The position numbers and the translations under genes were made by a program. A stretch of DNA of 64,000 bases from contig JAILWY010000014.1 in assembly GCA_022113835.1 (NCBI GenBank), positions 3,782,001 through 3,846,000 on the forward strand. Direction: 5' to 3'. Position 1 is the first letter of the stretch. Each line of letters starts with the position of its first letter. Source of the stretch: Atopsyche davidsoni (taxonomy: Eukaryota > Arthropoda > Insecta > Trichoptera > Hydrobiosidae). Under the pieces are notes generated by a model. That model made no database searches. It saw only the letters and a program-made list of their open reading frames with translations, and was not told the origin of the DNA. Shown here piece by piece: positions 27,796 to 41,800 of the stretch.

Positions 27796-28805
27796 TGTTG
27801 ACGCATGCAATGGATAGTATTTTTTCAGATGTATCGCTGAACGAACATAATTATATTGAAACCTTGTGAGCAAAATCACAAATACTTTTAAAAAATATCT
27901 ATCAACTAAATGACATACATTTATTTTAACATGACAAATAAAACGAGTTAAATGTTTCCCGGCTGGAGTCTAACCAATAGCACGTCAACAAAAGTTATGA
28001 CTTTATGTATGAGATGTCAAACAAAAAGCTTGTGACGTTTATTTTATGGCTGTTAAAAAAAAACAGCCTACTCTTCAAAGATTATTATTTTAAAATTCAG
28101 ATTTTTTTAATATTAAACTTTATTGTTATTTATTGACTTCAATAATCATTTGCTCAATAAATTTGAGTTTTTTTTTAAATTAAATTACTACACTGCCAAA
28201 AACAATTGAAATTACTAATGATATTATTTTACTTTGCGTTCCGTCAAGGTCAGGACCACAAAGTACATAAAAAAAATTCATTTTATAAAGCCGTTTACAC
28301 ACGACGCCACACAATTTGCGACTGCGTTAGCGTTATCTTTTGCGTTTTTTACTAAGGCAAAGTCTTAAAATACACCCAAAATAAAGGAACGCTATAGGCA
28401 GATAGAAAATCGGTCGCATGTTGTGTCACGACGTGTGTAGAGGGCATTATAATCTAACTTAAAAAAGTATATACTTTGTGGTACTGACCTAGCGCTTTGC
28501 TGTTTTGTTCTCTTCTCTCCATCTCAGCTGTCAGTAGATTTTGTTTCGTTGTGTTGCCGAGTACTCTGGTCACTAGTCAACCAGAAAGAAAACTCGTCAA
28601 TAGACCGAGTTTAATATCGGTTCAGGTGCCTATTTATTAGTTAAAGGTCAAAGTCCGATCATCAATTCACAGGATGATGAAACTGCAGATAGATATTTAA
28701 CTATATATTTGCTTTTAATGTTCATGATTGATTCATACATAATACGACAGTCATCTTGAAATCCTTAGTTTGTCAAGAGTGAAGTTTTGTTAAACATAAA
28801 ACACA
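27796..28805. promoter_or_regulatory. Shared CtIP/SERHL intergenic region
   Basis: The two genes point away from each other with about 1 kb between their start codons, so this interval must hold both promoters unless unseen 5' exons exist. The most complex sequence is at 28480-28640 (CTGTTTTGTTCTCTTCTCTC and after) and is the likeliest promoter core. No TATA box is obvious. A MITE occupies 28285-28450. Confidence 0.45.
28285..28450. mobile_element. Palindromic MITE, copy 1
   Basis: Imperfect terminal inverted repeats: ATAAAGCCGTTTACACACG at the left against ATAATGCCCTCTACACACG read on the other strand from the right, continuing inward over CACACAAT-type sequence and TGCGAC. The inner part contains CCAAAATAAAGGAACGCTAT, whose inverted relative occurs in the copy at 31602-31766. 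No coding capacity. It lies in the CtIP/SERHL promoter interval. Confidence 0.7.
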
Positions 28806-30604
28806 ATGGAAAAAATTAATGGATTTAGTATTTCAGGTGAATATTTTTTATGCGAATTTTATTTTAAGGAATGTTTAATTTACCAAAAAAGTAATATACT
28901 AATATCAACACTGGTTTATACATTATTTCCAATTAACGTCAAAAGCAATTTTATTTCCGCATATTAATAAGTTATGAATCAATATAACGTGACCTCACAA
29001 TCAACTAGTTTTTGCAGTGCTACATTGTAAAAATTGGTAATTTAAAAATTAAATGATTTTATTTTTACATATTTGTCTAAAAAATAAACAGTCATGGTAA
29101 ATAAGCATGGTGAACTCTGAAAGTTTTTATGTTAAACATATTTTTCCTTTGAGGAAAAACTATATATATATATATAACCTATATTAACTTATCTCAAGTA
29201 TAAAACTATTGCTCAAACAGGAAAATTCCTGTCTGATACTTCATTAGTCACAAGTTATTTTTACTCAACCTTGCTATCTCTGAAATTCAAAGTCAACAGG
29301 AAATGTAATTGGCAGACATTTTATTATACTTAGAAATATCAACCCCTTCTGCTGAAATATTGTTAATTTTTTGAATGAAAGAATTTTAAAGTAAGGAAGA
29401 TCAAAATTTGAATCCAATTAAAATGACTCAAAAGTGTGAAGCTTACTGTGAGGCGAACAAGGCTAGAGGAGCTAGCGGTCAAAAGTGCAGGACTCGTGTC
29501 CTGTGCATATCATAAATTTAAAATGTGTATATTTAATGTTTGGTGCATATTCAAATCTAAAATGGTTATTTTGGTAATTTTTTTAAAAGTTTATAATATT
29601 GACACTGTATTTTTATGGACAAATCTGTAGTAATCTGGCTTTTTACATTCATTCGGTAGAAGGTAGTTATATTGTCTATGTTACTCTCTATTATAGATAA
29701 TGCAGATGTCAGAGAGCCGGTAGAAATAGAGATTCCTGTTCCATGGGGGCACATTAGTGGAAAATGGTGGGGCCCACGAGACAAGCAGCCAGTGCTGGCC
29801 CTCCACGGATGGCAGGATAATGCCGGCACCTGGGATGCTCTGATACCACTGCTGCCTGCAGACTTGGCTGTCCTCTCTATCGACCTCCCGGGACACGGTC
29901 AGTCTTCGCACTACCCACCCGGTGTCCAGTATTACATTTTCTGGGACGGCATCAGCATCATTAGAAGAATTGTCAAACATTTCAAGTGGGAAAAAGTTAC
30001 TCTGATGGGTCACTCTCTTGGAGGTGCCTTGAGCTTCATGTATGCGGCCTCATTCCCTGATGCTGTCGATAAGTATATAAGTGTTGATATTGCAAGTCCT
30101 TCTGTCAAAGATACTCAGAAGATTGTCGATGCTACCGGAATAAGTATCGATACATTTTTGAAGTATGAACATTTAAAAGATGATAACATTCCTTGTTATA
30201 CTTATGAAGAGATGTTGGATTTGGTTATGGCCGCTTACAAAGGATCAATCACGAGGGAGTCTTGTGAAATTTTGATGAAGAGAGGAATGGCTCCGGCTCC
30301 CAAGCATCTTCATAAAGATGGATATCATTTCTCGAGAGACGTGCGACTGAAAGTGTCTTTACTGGCTATGTTTAGCATTGAGTATGTTCTAGAATATGCC
30401 AAGAAGATCAAATGCAAAGTTCTCAATATTAAAGCTAATCCCGGGATGGATTGGGATAATCCTGAGTATTACCCGCTCGTGCTCGATAAGATCAGGGAAA
30501 CTGCCGAAGAATTAGTCTGTATTGAAGTCGAAGGAACTCACCACGTCCATTTGAATAATCCTGAAAAAATTGTCGGTTTTATAACAGACTTTTTACAAAA
30601 GTAG
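28806..30604 (+). CDS. SERHL/kraken-type alpha/beta hydrolase
   Basis: A serine hydrolase-like protein of the alpha/beta hydrolase fold, related to vertebrate SERHL and Drosophila kraken; the physiological substrate of this family is not established. Exon 1 (28806-28836) encodes only MEKINGFSIS plus one base. After an 860-bp intron, exon 2 (29697-30604) holds the rest; total 939 nt, 312 aa. Visible features: oxyanion loop LHGWQDN (46-52), IDLPGHGQS (72-80), nucleophile elbow GHSLGG with Ser117, and a C-terminal GTHHVHL with His292 the likely catalytic base. There is no signal peptide, suggesting a cytosolic or peroxisomal location. The start is chosen at 28806 (ACACAATGG context); the in-frame ATG at 29672 lies in intron, just before the acceptor TTATAG. 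The following gene, calpain-7, is convergent. Confidence 0.92.
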
Positions 30605-33600
30605 TTATGATTTGGCTTTAGTTGAATTGAATTGGAAAGCAATACTGACTAGGTATTACATAGTTAACGCACAGGGTTACTTACGCCGGATGTATTGTAC
30701 AGTCACCTTACTTATGTAGGATGATATACTCCAGACTTTTTATTCCAAACTACGTGATAATAATTGTTAAAAAAATCCACTTTGTAGCTCTAGAGCTTTT
30801 TCGTTATTATATCATTTTTTTTTTCCTTATTACCTCATCGGGAAAAACACCAACATGGTTCTTAGGAAATTTAACAGCAATGAATTTATTAAAAACCACA
30901 ATGGTTTTTCGGAAGGTGTGTTGTTAAATTTAATTCATAACATGACCCCTGAGAATTTGATTGCTTAACTGTTATTCATAAAAAAATATATGGCCGCCTA
31001 CATATATTGTAGAACAAAATTATTTTATGTTAGTTAATTATTTATTTAAATTATTATTATAGACCAAGGTCACAAAGGTAAATCATGATAGTTATCTATC
31101 ATATATTATCTGATTTCAAATTCTTTTGCATCCCTGTTTAGACCAATCCTTTTGTTCATGCAAGTTTTATGCAATAATGTAACTGTCTTCCAGCCTATGT
31201 TTGAAATGAAGGACATGAAACAAGCACTGACTTATTCCGATAAAACAGGAAATTATTTATTTTATCAAAGCTCCACTGTCACCCAATTAATTTTATAAAT
31301 ATAAGTAATTATTTATTAATTAATCAAATTTAATATTCAATAATTAATGCAGTGGCTGCGGTATTTATCTGATCTGTGGTTGGATGGATAGCTAATTTTG
31401 CCAGACATCGCAATAAATGCTATATGGAGCTTCATTGCCAGGAATTACCTCCCCCCTCAAGCTGTTCTCAATTATTGACAAATTTTTGATAAACGTACGC
31501 CTTATTAAAATAAATTAGATATGCTTAATAGAAGAATAGCTCACCGCAGTTGACTAGTAAATTGTGTTAAACTTATGTACTGATTTAGACTAGCTGAGTA
31601 ACTCTACACACATCGCAACAAATCGTGCAAATGACTTACAGCTAGCCAATAGCGTCCCTTTATTTTGGGTGTTTTTTTATGGTTTTGCCTAAATAAACAA
31701 CGCAATTTAGGGCGCTGTTGACTAGCTGCAAGTCGGTTGCACGATTTGTTGCGACGTGTGTAGAGGCCTTTAGATTGATCAATGCTTCATTAAGTATAAA
31801 CTACTCTGTAGATATTATTCATGTTAACTCAGCTTATTAGTATATTTATTTCATCATTATATACAATATCCCTGTATACCTAATCACTTTCCATACCTCA
31901 ATATGTAACAATAATTTATTTTATTCATGCCACTGATTGTACTAGTTTTTAATTTTTTACCCACTGTGTATTACCGTGATTAAATGTTTGTGTTTGTCAT
32001 GGTAGAAATGTGATATTGAATAAAAGCTATAAACTTTGTTTAGTTTAGTTGTTCTAAGAACATTTTGTATGATTACACTCTAAAAGAGAAAATTGATACC
32101 TCTAGCCCATGTCTAGCAATTGTTTTCCAGCAATTTATTTTTTCAATTATTTTCTTTTCGTGTAATAGATAGTTTTAGAGCTAAAATAATAGCCAAATGA
32201 AATCAATGGGAGCAAATACAATGTTTTACGCTGGAGATGTTGAAATGTAGCATGCGGTCATAATTGTTTGTTTTTTTTTTAACTTTATTTTTAATGTGCG
32301 CGTATTAATTACTTATCAAATAAGGTTTGTATTTTTCTTTTACCGATAGGAAACCTCTGACTCTGTTGATAAGTATCGTGTGCAATTTAAAAACGGCATG
32401 GAAACAGATGAGCTATAATGTTATTGCAACACTAACAGGCGATAAATTGACTTGACTGTGTTGTTTATATTTAAGTAAGCATGCATGTGTTGCATTTATC
32501 AGTATTAATCTATGAAGGTTGGGTTGCTTTAATTGATATCAGTCATTCAAATTCAATTTTTTTTTACGTATTTACTTCCTCATAATTACATAAACTTATA
32601 AAACAACCTGCTTATTTATTCCAATTCAAAATAGTACAATGTTATTTTTATGTCTTTTTGCTTGGTTTGTAGGTATAGTAAATAGAATTGTACTGCTCAA
32701 AGCATATTACTACTAATTTGTAGTTCTCACATTCAAAAATGTTTTATATGCCCTAAATATATTATAAATCTAACATTTTTTCTACTAACCCATGTCTGAC
32801 TAAAAATTATTTCAATAAACACCCCGGTTAAATTAATATTTTCTTTTCATTTTCGCTACCCACAACAAATGAATGCTAAAAAGACTATTTATTTAAAATA
32901 ATGCAAAACTACTATTATTCTCCTTACTGGTCAATAAGTATATGCTATTTACATGTCATCGATGTTTTATTATTAATATTATGACTTATAAATATATAAA
33001 AGAAGGTTTAATGTTGGTTTTTATCATTTTCCACTTAACATGCTATATATGCTATAACATACATAAAATGCTAAATATCATTCAACATGTTCTATATACA
33101 ATTAGATAAATGATAGAGCATGTGCATTTTTTTTTACCTAACCACATGCTTAGATTATGTTGAATGTACTTTTTTTATGAAGCTACCGGTTGTGACTAAA
33201 TTATGTAATGGAAGTTTAGATTAAAAAACAGTTAATTGTAAACAAAAACATTTTTCAAAGACTAATTATCCATTGCGCTTTATAAAATACCAAACATTAA
33301 ATGAACAGTTCAACTTATATTCATTAGTAATTTTAAGTAAAATATATTTATAATATTCTGAGAAATTCTCAATTTATTTTAATTTTATTGCTCTCCACAA
33401 TTTTTTTAATAATAATTCTCATTTGAAGATGCCTTTATATGGTTAAAGAACAGTAGTTTCTATAAACAATTTAATCTATTTATAATAGATACAGCCAAAT
33501 ACAAAGTAAATAATTTTTCAAAATTAATTATTTATAGACCTTTGCACTTAATACTAATCTAAATATTCTTTTATTATTGATAAATTTTGATTGTTATTTT

Positions 33601-35838
33601 TGAAAGTATGGGTTTTGGGAAAATTTTGTATCACATAATTTAAACGAAAATGGTTTAGGTATAGATTAATGAATGAAATAATCGGATGGGCTGTAATCAA
33701 TCGCTCACTTGTAATACGCCTCACCCTTTTTCCGACGAGACTTCAATCTTTGTGTACATTGAATGTTTAGTAAATTTGTGATAAGAAAACTACAAGTCAT
33801 AGAAAATTTCCTTTCAGCTTTAACGCGCATGCTCGGCCCATGTCCAATGTAACCAAAATGGATGCTTGCCCTTTACGATTCATCCATACATATCTCGATA
33901 TATTACAACCATTACCCGAGAAATTCTTGTACTATTTCTTTCATGAAATTTTAATAAATTCAAAAGTATTATTTTATAAATATATCACAAACAGTTGAGT
34001 GCATTCTTTAAAAATAATTTCACTTGTAAATCTGCTTGCTAATATTTCATAAATATAAATTATTTATAGCATATTTGTCATGATTGCTATGATTCTTTCA
34101 CACAGCAGGCTTGGAATTCTGCTATCTCATTCTTTCGAGATAATATTCTAACTTTATTGCGTTGGATAAATTTCATAAATACCTAGTTGTTGAAATTTAA
34201 TTTTATTTATTACCATATTGTATTATTGTTGATGTTTGTAGTAAACACATTGATATTTTAATATAATTGATAATTCCCCCTTTTTTTTTTGAACTTTTTT
34301 GAAATTTAATAACGATGATTAAAGAAAGAAACAGTCTACACTTGTTAAGTATATATTCTCGAAACAACATTTTAATGTTCGTCACCAATATTTTATTCAA
34401 ATGTTGATTTAATTCAGTAGCTGCAGGCTATTGTATTTAAATTAATGAAAACTCACTGACAATTTTCACCGATTCATTTGTGCATGTATTCTAACAATAG
34501 ATTTTATAAATTTCTTGAACATGTCTTTGAAATAAAACATTGATTATGTGATTTTCAAATACTTTATATACTTATTATATATTATACATAGATATTATAA
34601 TACTTTGTTCATTTCATCTTATCTGAAATTAGTCAATTTTCAGAATTCAATACACACAGCAAGTTATAAAAATTATCAATTATTCAATTATTTTTTTAAG
34701 CCATTCTACAAATTACATGGTCACATAAAAACTTTTCACTGAAATGCAAATATATTTTTTTGCTAACCTGTAAACACATTGGAATTAATATTATATGTAT
34801 GTTTTGAGAAATGTGTGAATCTGCTTCTTAATTAGAGTAGATTGTGGCATTTTTTATGAGAATATTTAGTTCAAAATGTTTTATTCATAACTCAGCTTTG
34901 ATAAGAAAATGTTAATTAATCCTATTACATATCAATAGTATTATCTTATATTAATTAACAGGCTATCAGATACACATAAATTACAGTGATAAAATGTGTC
35001 CAGTATTGAAGAGTTGTGAATATTAAAGTTGTGAAATGTATTGCATATTTGTCATTTTGTTTATATGTTGCATAGTGGAAATGAATAAAGATGCATTGTT
35101 ACAATTTTTATTTTTTATTTTCAATACTTATTCAAGTAGAATGATTGAACATGACGTGGAGTGGTAATTTGTTATAGAATTTTTGAGGGTGTTATGCTGT
35201 ATTTCGTCTTCAATGTTTTAGCCTGATGCTAGGGCTATCTTCAGGGATTGCTCCAGTATTGGGACCCTGAGTAAAGAAGGAATGCGGCAACGCTCAAGAA
35301 TCGAGTTTCTATAGTAATAATGACTGCGAAAATTTACGATCACGTGTTAATTGAATTATTTTTTATTACTAAAATATATTTAATCAATTGACCTCTCTCC
35401 GTCATGTTGAAAGATTGATTATTCTTAATATTTTTCAAATCCAAGTCAGATATATTCAGCTACCGAGAAGATTGTAATTAATCAAAATAAAACGGCATAT
35501 TTTAAAGTCTTTTTATAAAATTTATTTTTAAATATCTTTAAAAAACATTTAACATACAGATATATTAAAATGTATTGTAAACATATCTATAAGAGGATAT
35601 GGTGGAATTGCAAAATTGATATCTATATTATGATTTTTTTTCTAATTGTACAGTGATGGCATCATTTGTGATTGCATCAAAAGACAAGAAAAAAAGCTAT
35701 TTTTTTTAGTGTTATCAAAGAAGATCGAAGTACAATTTTTCTAATTGCTGTAGAGAAGTTGATTTCTTTAAAATATCACAAGCTTAAAACGTAAACAACA
35801 ACAGAAGCTATAAATAATATTTTTTAACTGTGTAATTT
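30605..35838. other. Intergenic region between convergent genes
   Basis: AT-rich sequence between the 3' ends of the hydrolase and calpain-7 genes. It contains the second palindromic MITE copy (31602-31766), AATAAA signals for the plus strand such as 35082-35087, and TTTATT at 35521, usable as the calpain-7 poly(A) signal on the minus strand. A slightly GC-richer stretch at 35220-35330 has no recognisable content. No coding exon is seen. Confidence 0.55.
31602..31766. mobile_element. Palindromic MITE, copy 2
   Basis: Inverted ends: CTCTACACACATCGCAACAA at the left matches CTCTACACACGTCGCAACAA read on the opposite strand from the right, continuing AATCGTGCA on both. The inner part carries ATAGCGTCCCTTTATTTTGG, the inverse of the core motif in copy 1. 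No coding capacity. Confidence 0.8.
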
Positions 35839-38800
35839 TTAACAAAGGAGAAATATTTTCATATCAGCCGTGGACTTGATATTCAGGATGAAAGCACCTT
35901 CTTGATCGGGTTGGAACGTCGACACCATGATCTTATACTTACCGGAAGGAAGGTCTGGCAGTTCCAAAACAACAAAACCAGACCTAAAATTCAATTTAAA
36001 AAATTAAGTCAACAAGTATGACATGATTTCTTCTTATCAACAATTTGTCAACATCCCGTGTTATCTATTTGACATTATCAAAAGTTTTATGGGAGAAATC
36101 CTCAATATAACAATAATCTGTTTTTTTGATAACACAAATTCAAGGTTATAGTATTTTTAATCATGCACAAGCATTGTACTTATCTAGATAAACTTGGGAT
36201 CTAAGATTTATTTTTCATTGAGTTACATTTATGTTGACATTTTTTTGAAGTAAAAAACTTCAAATTCTAAATTAATTTAAATAGTATATTTCAAGATTTT
36301 TAATAAATTAGGTAAATGGTAATAGTTAATTTTAATTAGTTAAATGTATTCAAAATAAAATTGACTTTAAAAAAATATATCATTTGAAGTAATTACCTAT
36401 ATGGTCCAGAAGATTTGGACACGAAAGGAGCCGTGACAGTTGGATCTTCGAGAGAGTGTACGGAGACTTCGATGCAGATCTGGTACTCCTTGGGGCCCCT
36501 CAGATCTAATACCATATGATTAGCGGAATAGCAGTCAGACAGAGTGATGAGATACACCGGATTATTCGAATGCGTTTGATAATTGGCACACCCACCAGCT
36601 GATCTTCCTTTCCACTCCCCGACCACCTAAATATTTTAAAATATTTAGTAAAAAAAAAGAAACATTTACAGATTTCATTTATACATTATAAAAGAGATAA
36701 CTCAGTTATAATTTAGAATCAGAAAATTAGAATTTATTTCATATATAATATTTCCCAGCAACAACAATACTATTATAGAGAATAACATAAGTAAAAAGCA
36801 GACTGCTGTATTGCTTTGCTCAGTACTTGCATTTACCTTTCTACAAACGGGGAAGGGCATCAGCTTTCTAAGCCTGAAAGGGCACGTAGCATAAGCCCTC
36901 AGGGTGTAGTAGATAGTCCGCATCTTCTCATACTGCGAGATCACTAGCGTGTACCGACTAGCACTATTCGGGCCGACATTCAGTTTGCAGAGGTAGTGGG
37001 GACTGTTGATTCTCACTCCGTCAATGAAAGGATGTGGATCGTCTATTTTTTTTTTAAATTTACAATCATTAATCAATCAATTGGCCGGAGAGCAATTGAA
37101 ATATTTCAAATCGATTTCTTAGATTACTTTTTAAAGGTGTTTATTTAGCTTTTGGCATTATTAATATACCTGGATATAATCGCATTGAGAGAACACCTTA
37201 TTGTTACATGCATACTATTTGCAATCAATTTTACTAATTGATGATAAAATATTCTTAAATCACAAAACATAATCATTATACAGTAAAAATCATGTAAAAC
37301 ATCACCATGAGTATATATTTCTTTACGGGGTAAAATTCAATTTAAAAAAAGGATAAAATACTAAAACTTGTAAGCAGAAATTGTATTGAATGTGTATATG
37401 GGGAAGGAGTTTGTAGTTTTAACAGCTTATTTGATATAAATTCCGGTTGGTTCATGAACAACTTACGTGGATAATAGACTCTCCTGCCTTCATTTTTGTA
37501 AACAAGTACAGTAATGTATTCTTTGTTTTCTCTGAAATCATCTATCTGCGTGATATGCCGAGTGAGAAGTATCCAAACTTCGCCCTGGCCTTGAACTTCT
37601 AAACTGAACTGAGGGTTGTCTCCAATATTATAGCCATCTCGAACTGGACCTGATTCAACATTCCATAATCTAAAACAAATAAAATAATCATTGAAATTAT
37701 TAACCGACTCCTAATTTAAGTACATTAATATTGATTCTCAATTCACAAATATGCAACAGTACTTACTGATGCAAGCAATATGTATTCACAAAAAGCTCTG
37801 GGTTCCAATTAAGATAAAAAACATCAAAGAAATGCATGATACTATCATAGTCAATCCAGAAGACTCCGTTATCGTAGGAAGCTGCCGTATCTGGATCAAA
37901 GTTGAGTGTTTTGCGAAGACTGGGAGTCCAGTGCAGCGTGTCCAGCTCAGAGTAGTTTCCCCGCCAGCGGAGATGCGACCAAGGATTTTTAAGTTGCACT
38001 AGCTTTACACCCTGTAAAAAATATATAATAATTTAAATATACCAAAACTTTAGGTCAACAGCGTACAATTGTAAAATAATACCGTTGCAGTAAAAAGATT
38101 GTAGAATTCACTTTATCTATCTATGTGTATCTACTGCGGAGAGGTATTATAAACTCTTAAATATGTTTTATATCTTACATCTATAACTTTCACATCAAGA
38201 ACAGCATAAGCATGCGTCGGAACCAGTCCTGTTCTTTCTTCATCAACCGGAGAAAGCTCTCCCGTAGCCACAGTTGCAAGCATGCTTCCCTTCTCTAGGT
38301 TGACTCTTATTGTCTCAAATAAAGCATTGCCATTAAAGTCTGCGGCATCTTTCCTTATGGCAGTGCGTTCAGGTATCCACCCAGTCAGGGCATGGAGATC
38401 TATGTTCTATATTAAATAAATAATAGATTAGACGTAAGACAATTAAGATATTTGTATATAATACATGATACATAAAAGTAATACATACACTGTTAGATCC
38501 AGGAAAATCGTACCCACCCATCACTTTCATGTAGGCTTTTTCTAATAATGACACCCAAAACTCGTTTTTGTTACTCGAGTATGAGCAAAGAAGTTGATTA
38601 TATTTACTAACTGGCAATAAATCGTCAATAATAATCTGAAAAAAGGTTAAATTCGAATCAAAGTATTCAGAAAAGCTAACGTATTTAAGATTATTTACAT
38701 AAAATATTTACTATTTTCACAACCGTGCTAGTTAGCAGTGGAAATGTTCCAGTTTAATTATGTGGATATGTCAAATAGTTAACAAAATCTGCATTATGTT

Positions 38801-41800
38801 AGGTAGTCTAACAAGTAGAAAGTTAGGGGTGATAAGAGTTCCAACAGGATGAGCTGCAGGTCAACCATCGGTAAAATAGATAGGCTAAACAGAAGAGTTC
38901 AAAAAAACCAATGCAGTATATTAAAAGGGCGTGGTCAAACAATTAAGTAAAGAGAAAGAAGTATGAGAGGAAAGAGACTAACTATAAAATTTTAATTAAA
39001 TAAAGTTGTTAAAAATGACAAATCAGTTTATGTTGTGTTACCTTTCTTGGCACTCCATTTAAATGCAACTTAATCATATACTTTCCAAAAGGATTGATAA
39101 TAGGTTCTCCATTTCTCTTCTTGGGGTAAATAATAGAAGTAATAAGACGTTTTTGAAATCTCTTTTCATATAAAGCAGCTACTGCTAGGGATGCTACAAA
39201 CGAGCAATCAGAAATAATCTGAAATACAATTTAATATGTGAGGTGAGAGTCTATAAGTAAGAATCATATTTTATTTTATAGACAATATAGTAATAATGAA
39301 AGGTATTTTAAGAATATTAATTTTTGATTAGGGATTATAGTCATCATTCAGGTGATATATAAATTGTTTATTTTCTGAGTCGATTTATTTTGTCACCTGA
39401 TGATGACTGGAGGCTCTAATCGAAAAATTCATAAATAAATACTCTCAAAATACACAAAGTCCGCAAAATAAGTTCGCTTTATCATTATTTTTTTTATTAT
39501 AATGATAAATCTCCACAAAAGATTTCATATTTTTCGGTGATACATATACACATCTCTTCTGAGTGATAGGACATACATAAATAAAACATTAAACCTGAAT
39601 ATTACATGTAATACTATGTGGGGCTTTTAGTCTTAAACTTCTCGTGACATTTTTCAGATTTTATAAATGTTATTTTTAAATAAAATGTTAAAAAAGAGTT
39701 GATTATTTTAGGATGTATACTTACTGTCTGTTTAATACTAAAGCAGTCAACGTTGGAATTAACAATGAGCTTAGGCTCCGCACAAATATCCTCAGGCCGA
39801 GCCCATTCCTTGAAGCTTTGCATTTGTTTAGAGGACAGAGGTAACAGGCCATCTTTGTCGGTAAACGTCACGGCGTACCTAAAGTTCTCAGAAAGATCAA
39901 TGCTCATAAAAGGCACAAATTGATTGTTGTTTATTTGCGAGGTTCTTGTCAGAACCAATTTCTCCTCTTCTGTATAGAGCGCTTCTCCAGATGTTACTTG
40001 TAAGTGAGCACTATTTCCTCGGTGAAGACCTGGCCCTGAAAGTAAATACAAAAATAAATCAGAATAATTATCAAATATCTTAGCTTCACTCAAGATTTTA
40101 AGTACATTAAAAATGACAATTAAATTTTATTCTTTGAAGGAGAAATCTTTGGAAGTAACATACTAGGAGTTGTTCTAACAGAGACAGATGGCATCGGAAC
40201 ATTTCTACTAGGACTGGGCTGAATAGAAATCTGCTTCATATCTGGCACAATATCGTCTTCGGGACTTGCATCGCTTGTTCCAATTGGTGATAAGCCCTTT
40301 AACCTTTCAGCTCTCTCCAGAGCTTCATTAAGCAAACTGTTTAGTTGTGTTTTCTTTTCTGGATTACTAAATTTCTGTAAAATAAAAAAATTATTGGAGT
40401 AAACACATCCTTTTCTTTAACCTTTCCTCAAAAGGCGTTTAAACTATCTTGGGACTAATTATAGCAAGCAAGATTTTTATAAAATCCTATATTTCAATTT
40501 TAATGAAAATCTCCTAACTCAAAAAATTGAGAGACCTTTACATTATTATTATTATTATACTTTATACCAGGGGTCCCCAACCTTTTTGCACCCAAGAGCA
40601 CATTCTAGAATGCACAAAAAAATATTTAATTCCAAAAATATAATTATAAAATACAAAATTATTGTTTATATTTTTATGTAAAATGAATAATAAGAAGTAA
40701 ATAATAGCATAAGAATTCTGGTGATTGGGTCGAATTGGGGCAAATATGCAATGAATAATTATTTTTAATAGCAAGTTTAATATGTACATTTATAGCTAAA
40801 AATTGCAAACAACAGGTTAGAATATGAAAAATATCAGTTAGGGTCCGGAATAAGTGTATTAAAATTTTAATGCATTACAGATAAATCAAACTACAGCCAT
40901 AAGATGCTATTTCAACAGGCTTATATATGATTTTCTAGAAAGAATTATTCATTGAAAATTATAACGATATAATTATTATCGTGTATATTTCTCTGTTTAA
41001 TTATCGTCAATATCAGGTGGACTTTCACATAGCTTTCACCTACAGCTTATATATGATTTTCTGGAAAGAATTAGTATTTTGAAAATTAACGATATCATTA
41101 TTTTCGTTTATATTTCTCTGTTTAGTTACTTAATATTAATTTTTTTCCATAACATTTTATTATAAACTTCAATATTTTTTTATCGTGGTCGCACAGTGAC
41201 GGGCATACGTAAAACGATCAGCGGGCGCCATGGTGCCCGCGGGCATAGGGTTGGGGACCACTGCTTTAAACAATACAAAATTCCTCACGATTTGGATGCC
41301 AAATTCTACTGCCTGAGTGTACAGTTCAACTGCTTCAGCTCGTAAACCTTCACCATCTGCATCAAGTCCTTGTTCAAACAAGAAGTAGCAGCGCTGAAGT
41401 TTCCTCTCCTCTTCATCTTGTGATTCCATACCTTAAGTAATTTCAATAAATAATGAGAACATATAAGGTAAACACAAATTTAAAAATTAGATAAGCAAAG
41501 TAAGTCAAGATATATATAATCTTGACTCGCACTGATCTAATTGATACTTTTAAGTGTGAAGTATTTTGACCTATCGGATAGCTGCATTTTAGACATACTT
41601 TCATTGATAAAGTTTAACATACTATAATGGCTTCAATTATTTTTATTGTTATCATATAACCACGAAGAAATAATGCAATAAAAAATAATCTCAATTCAAG
41701 GTTTCTTTTTTTGCTTACACTGTCGACCCCGAGCAGTGCTGGGGTAGGTTAGTTAGCTGGTCTTAAATTGTATAAATGTAAATAATTCAAAAGCTAGCAT

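Noticed and set aside
29436..29630. Possible extra hydrolase exon within intron 1
   Set aside because: The 64-residue frame has no similarity to the family, and exon 1 already joins exon 2 in phase.
29672..29696. ATG at 29672 as the hydrolase start
   Set aside because: It lies in the intron before the TTATAG acceptor. Exon 1 at 28806-28836 joins in phase and has a better start context.
40120..40163. Read-through of calpain-7 exon 3 to a stop
   Set aside because: A consensus donor (A|GTATGT at 40164/40163) gives correct phase into exon 4 and matches the family layout.
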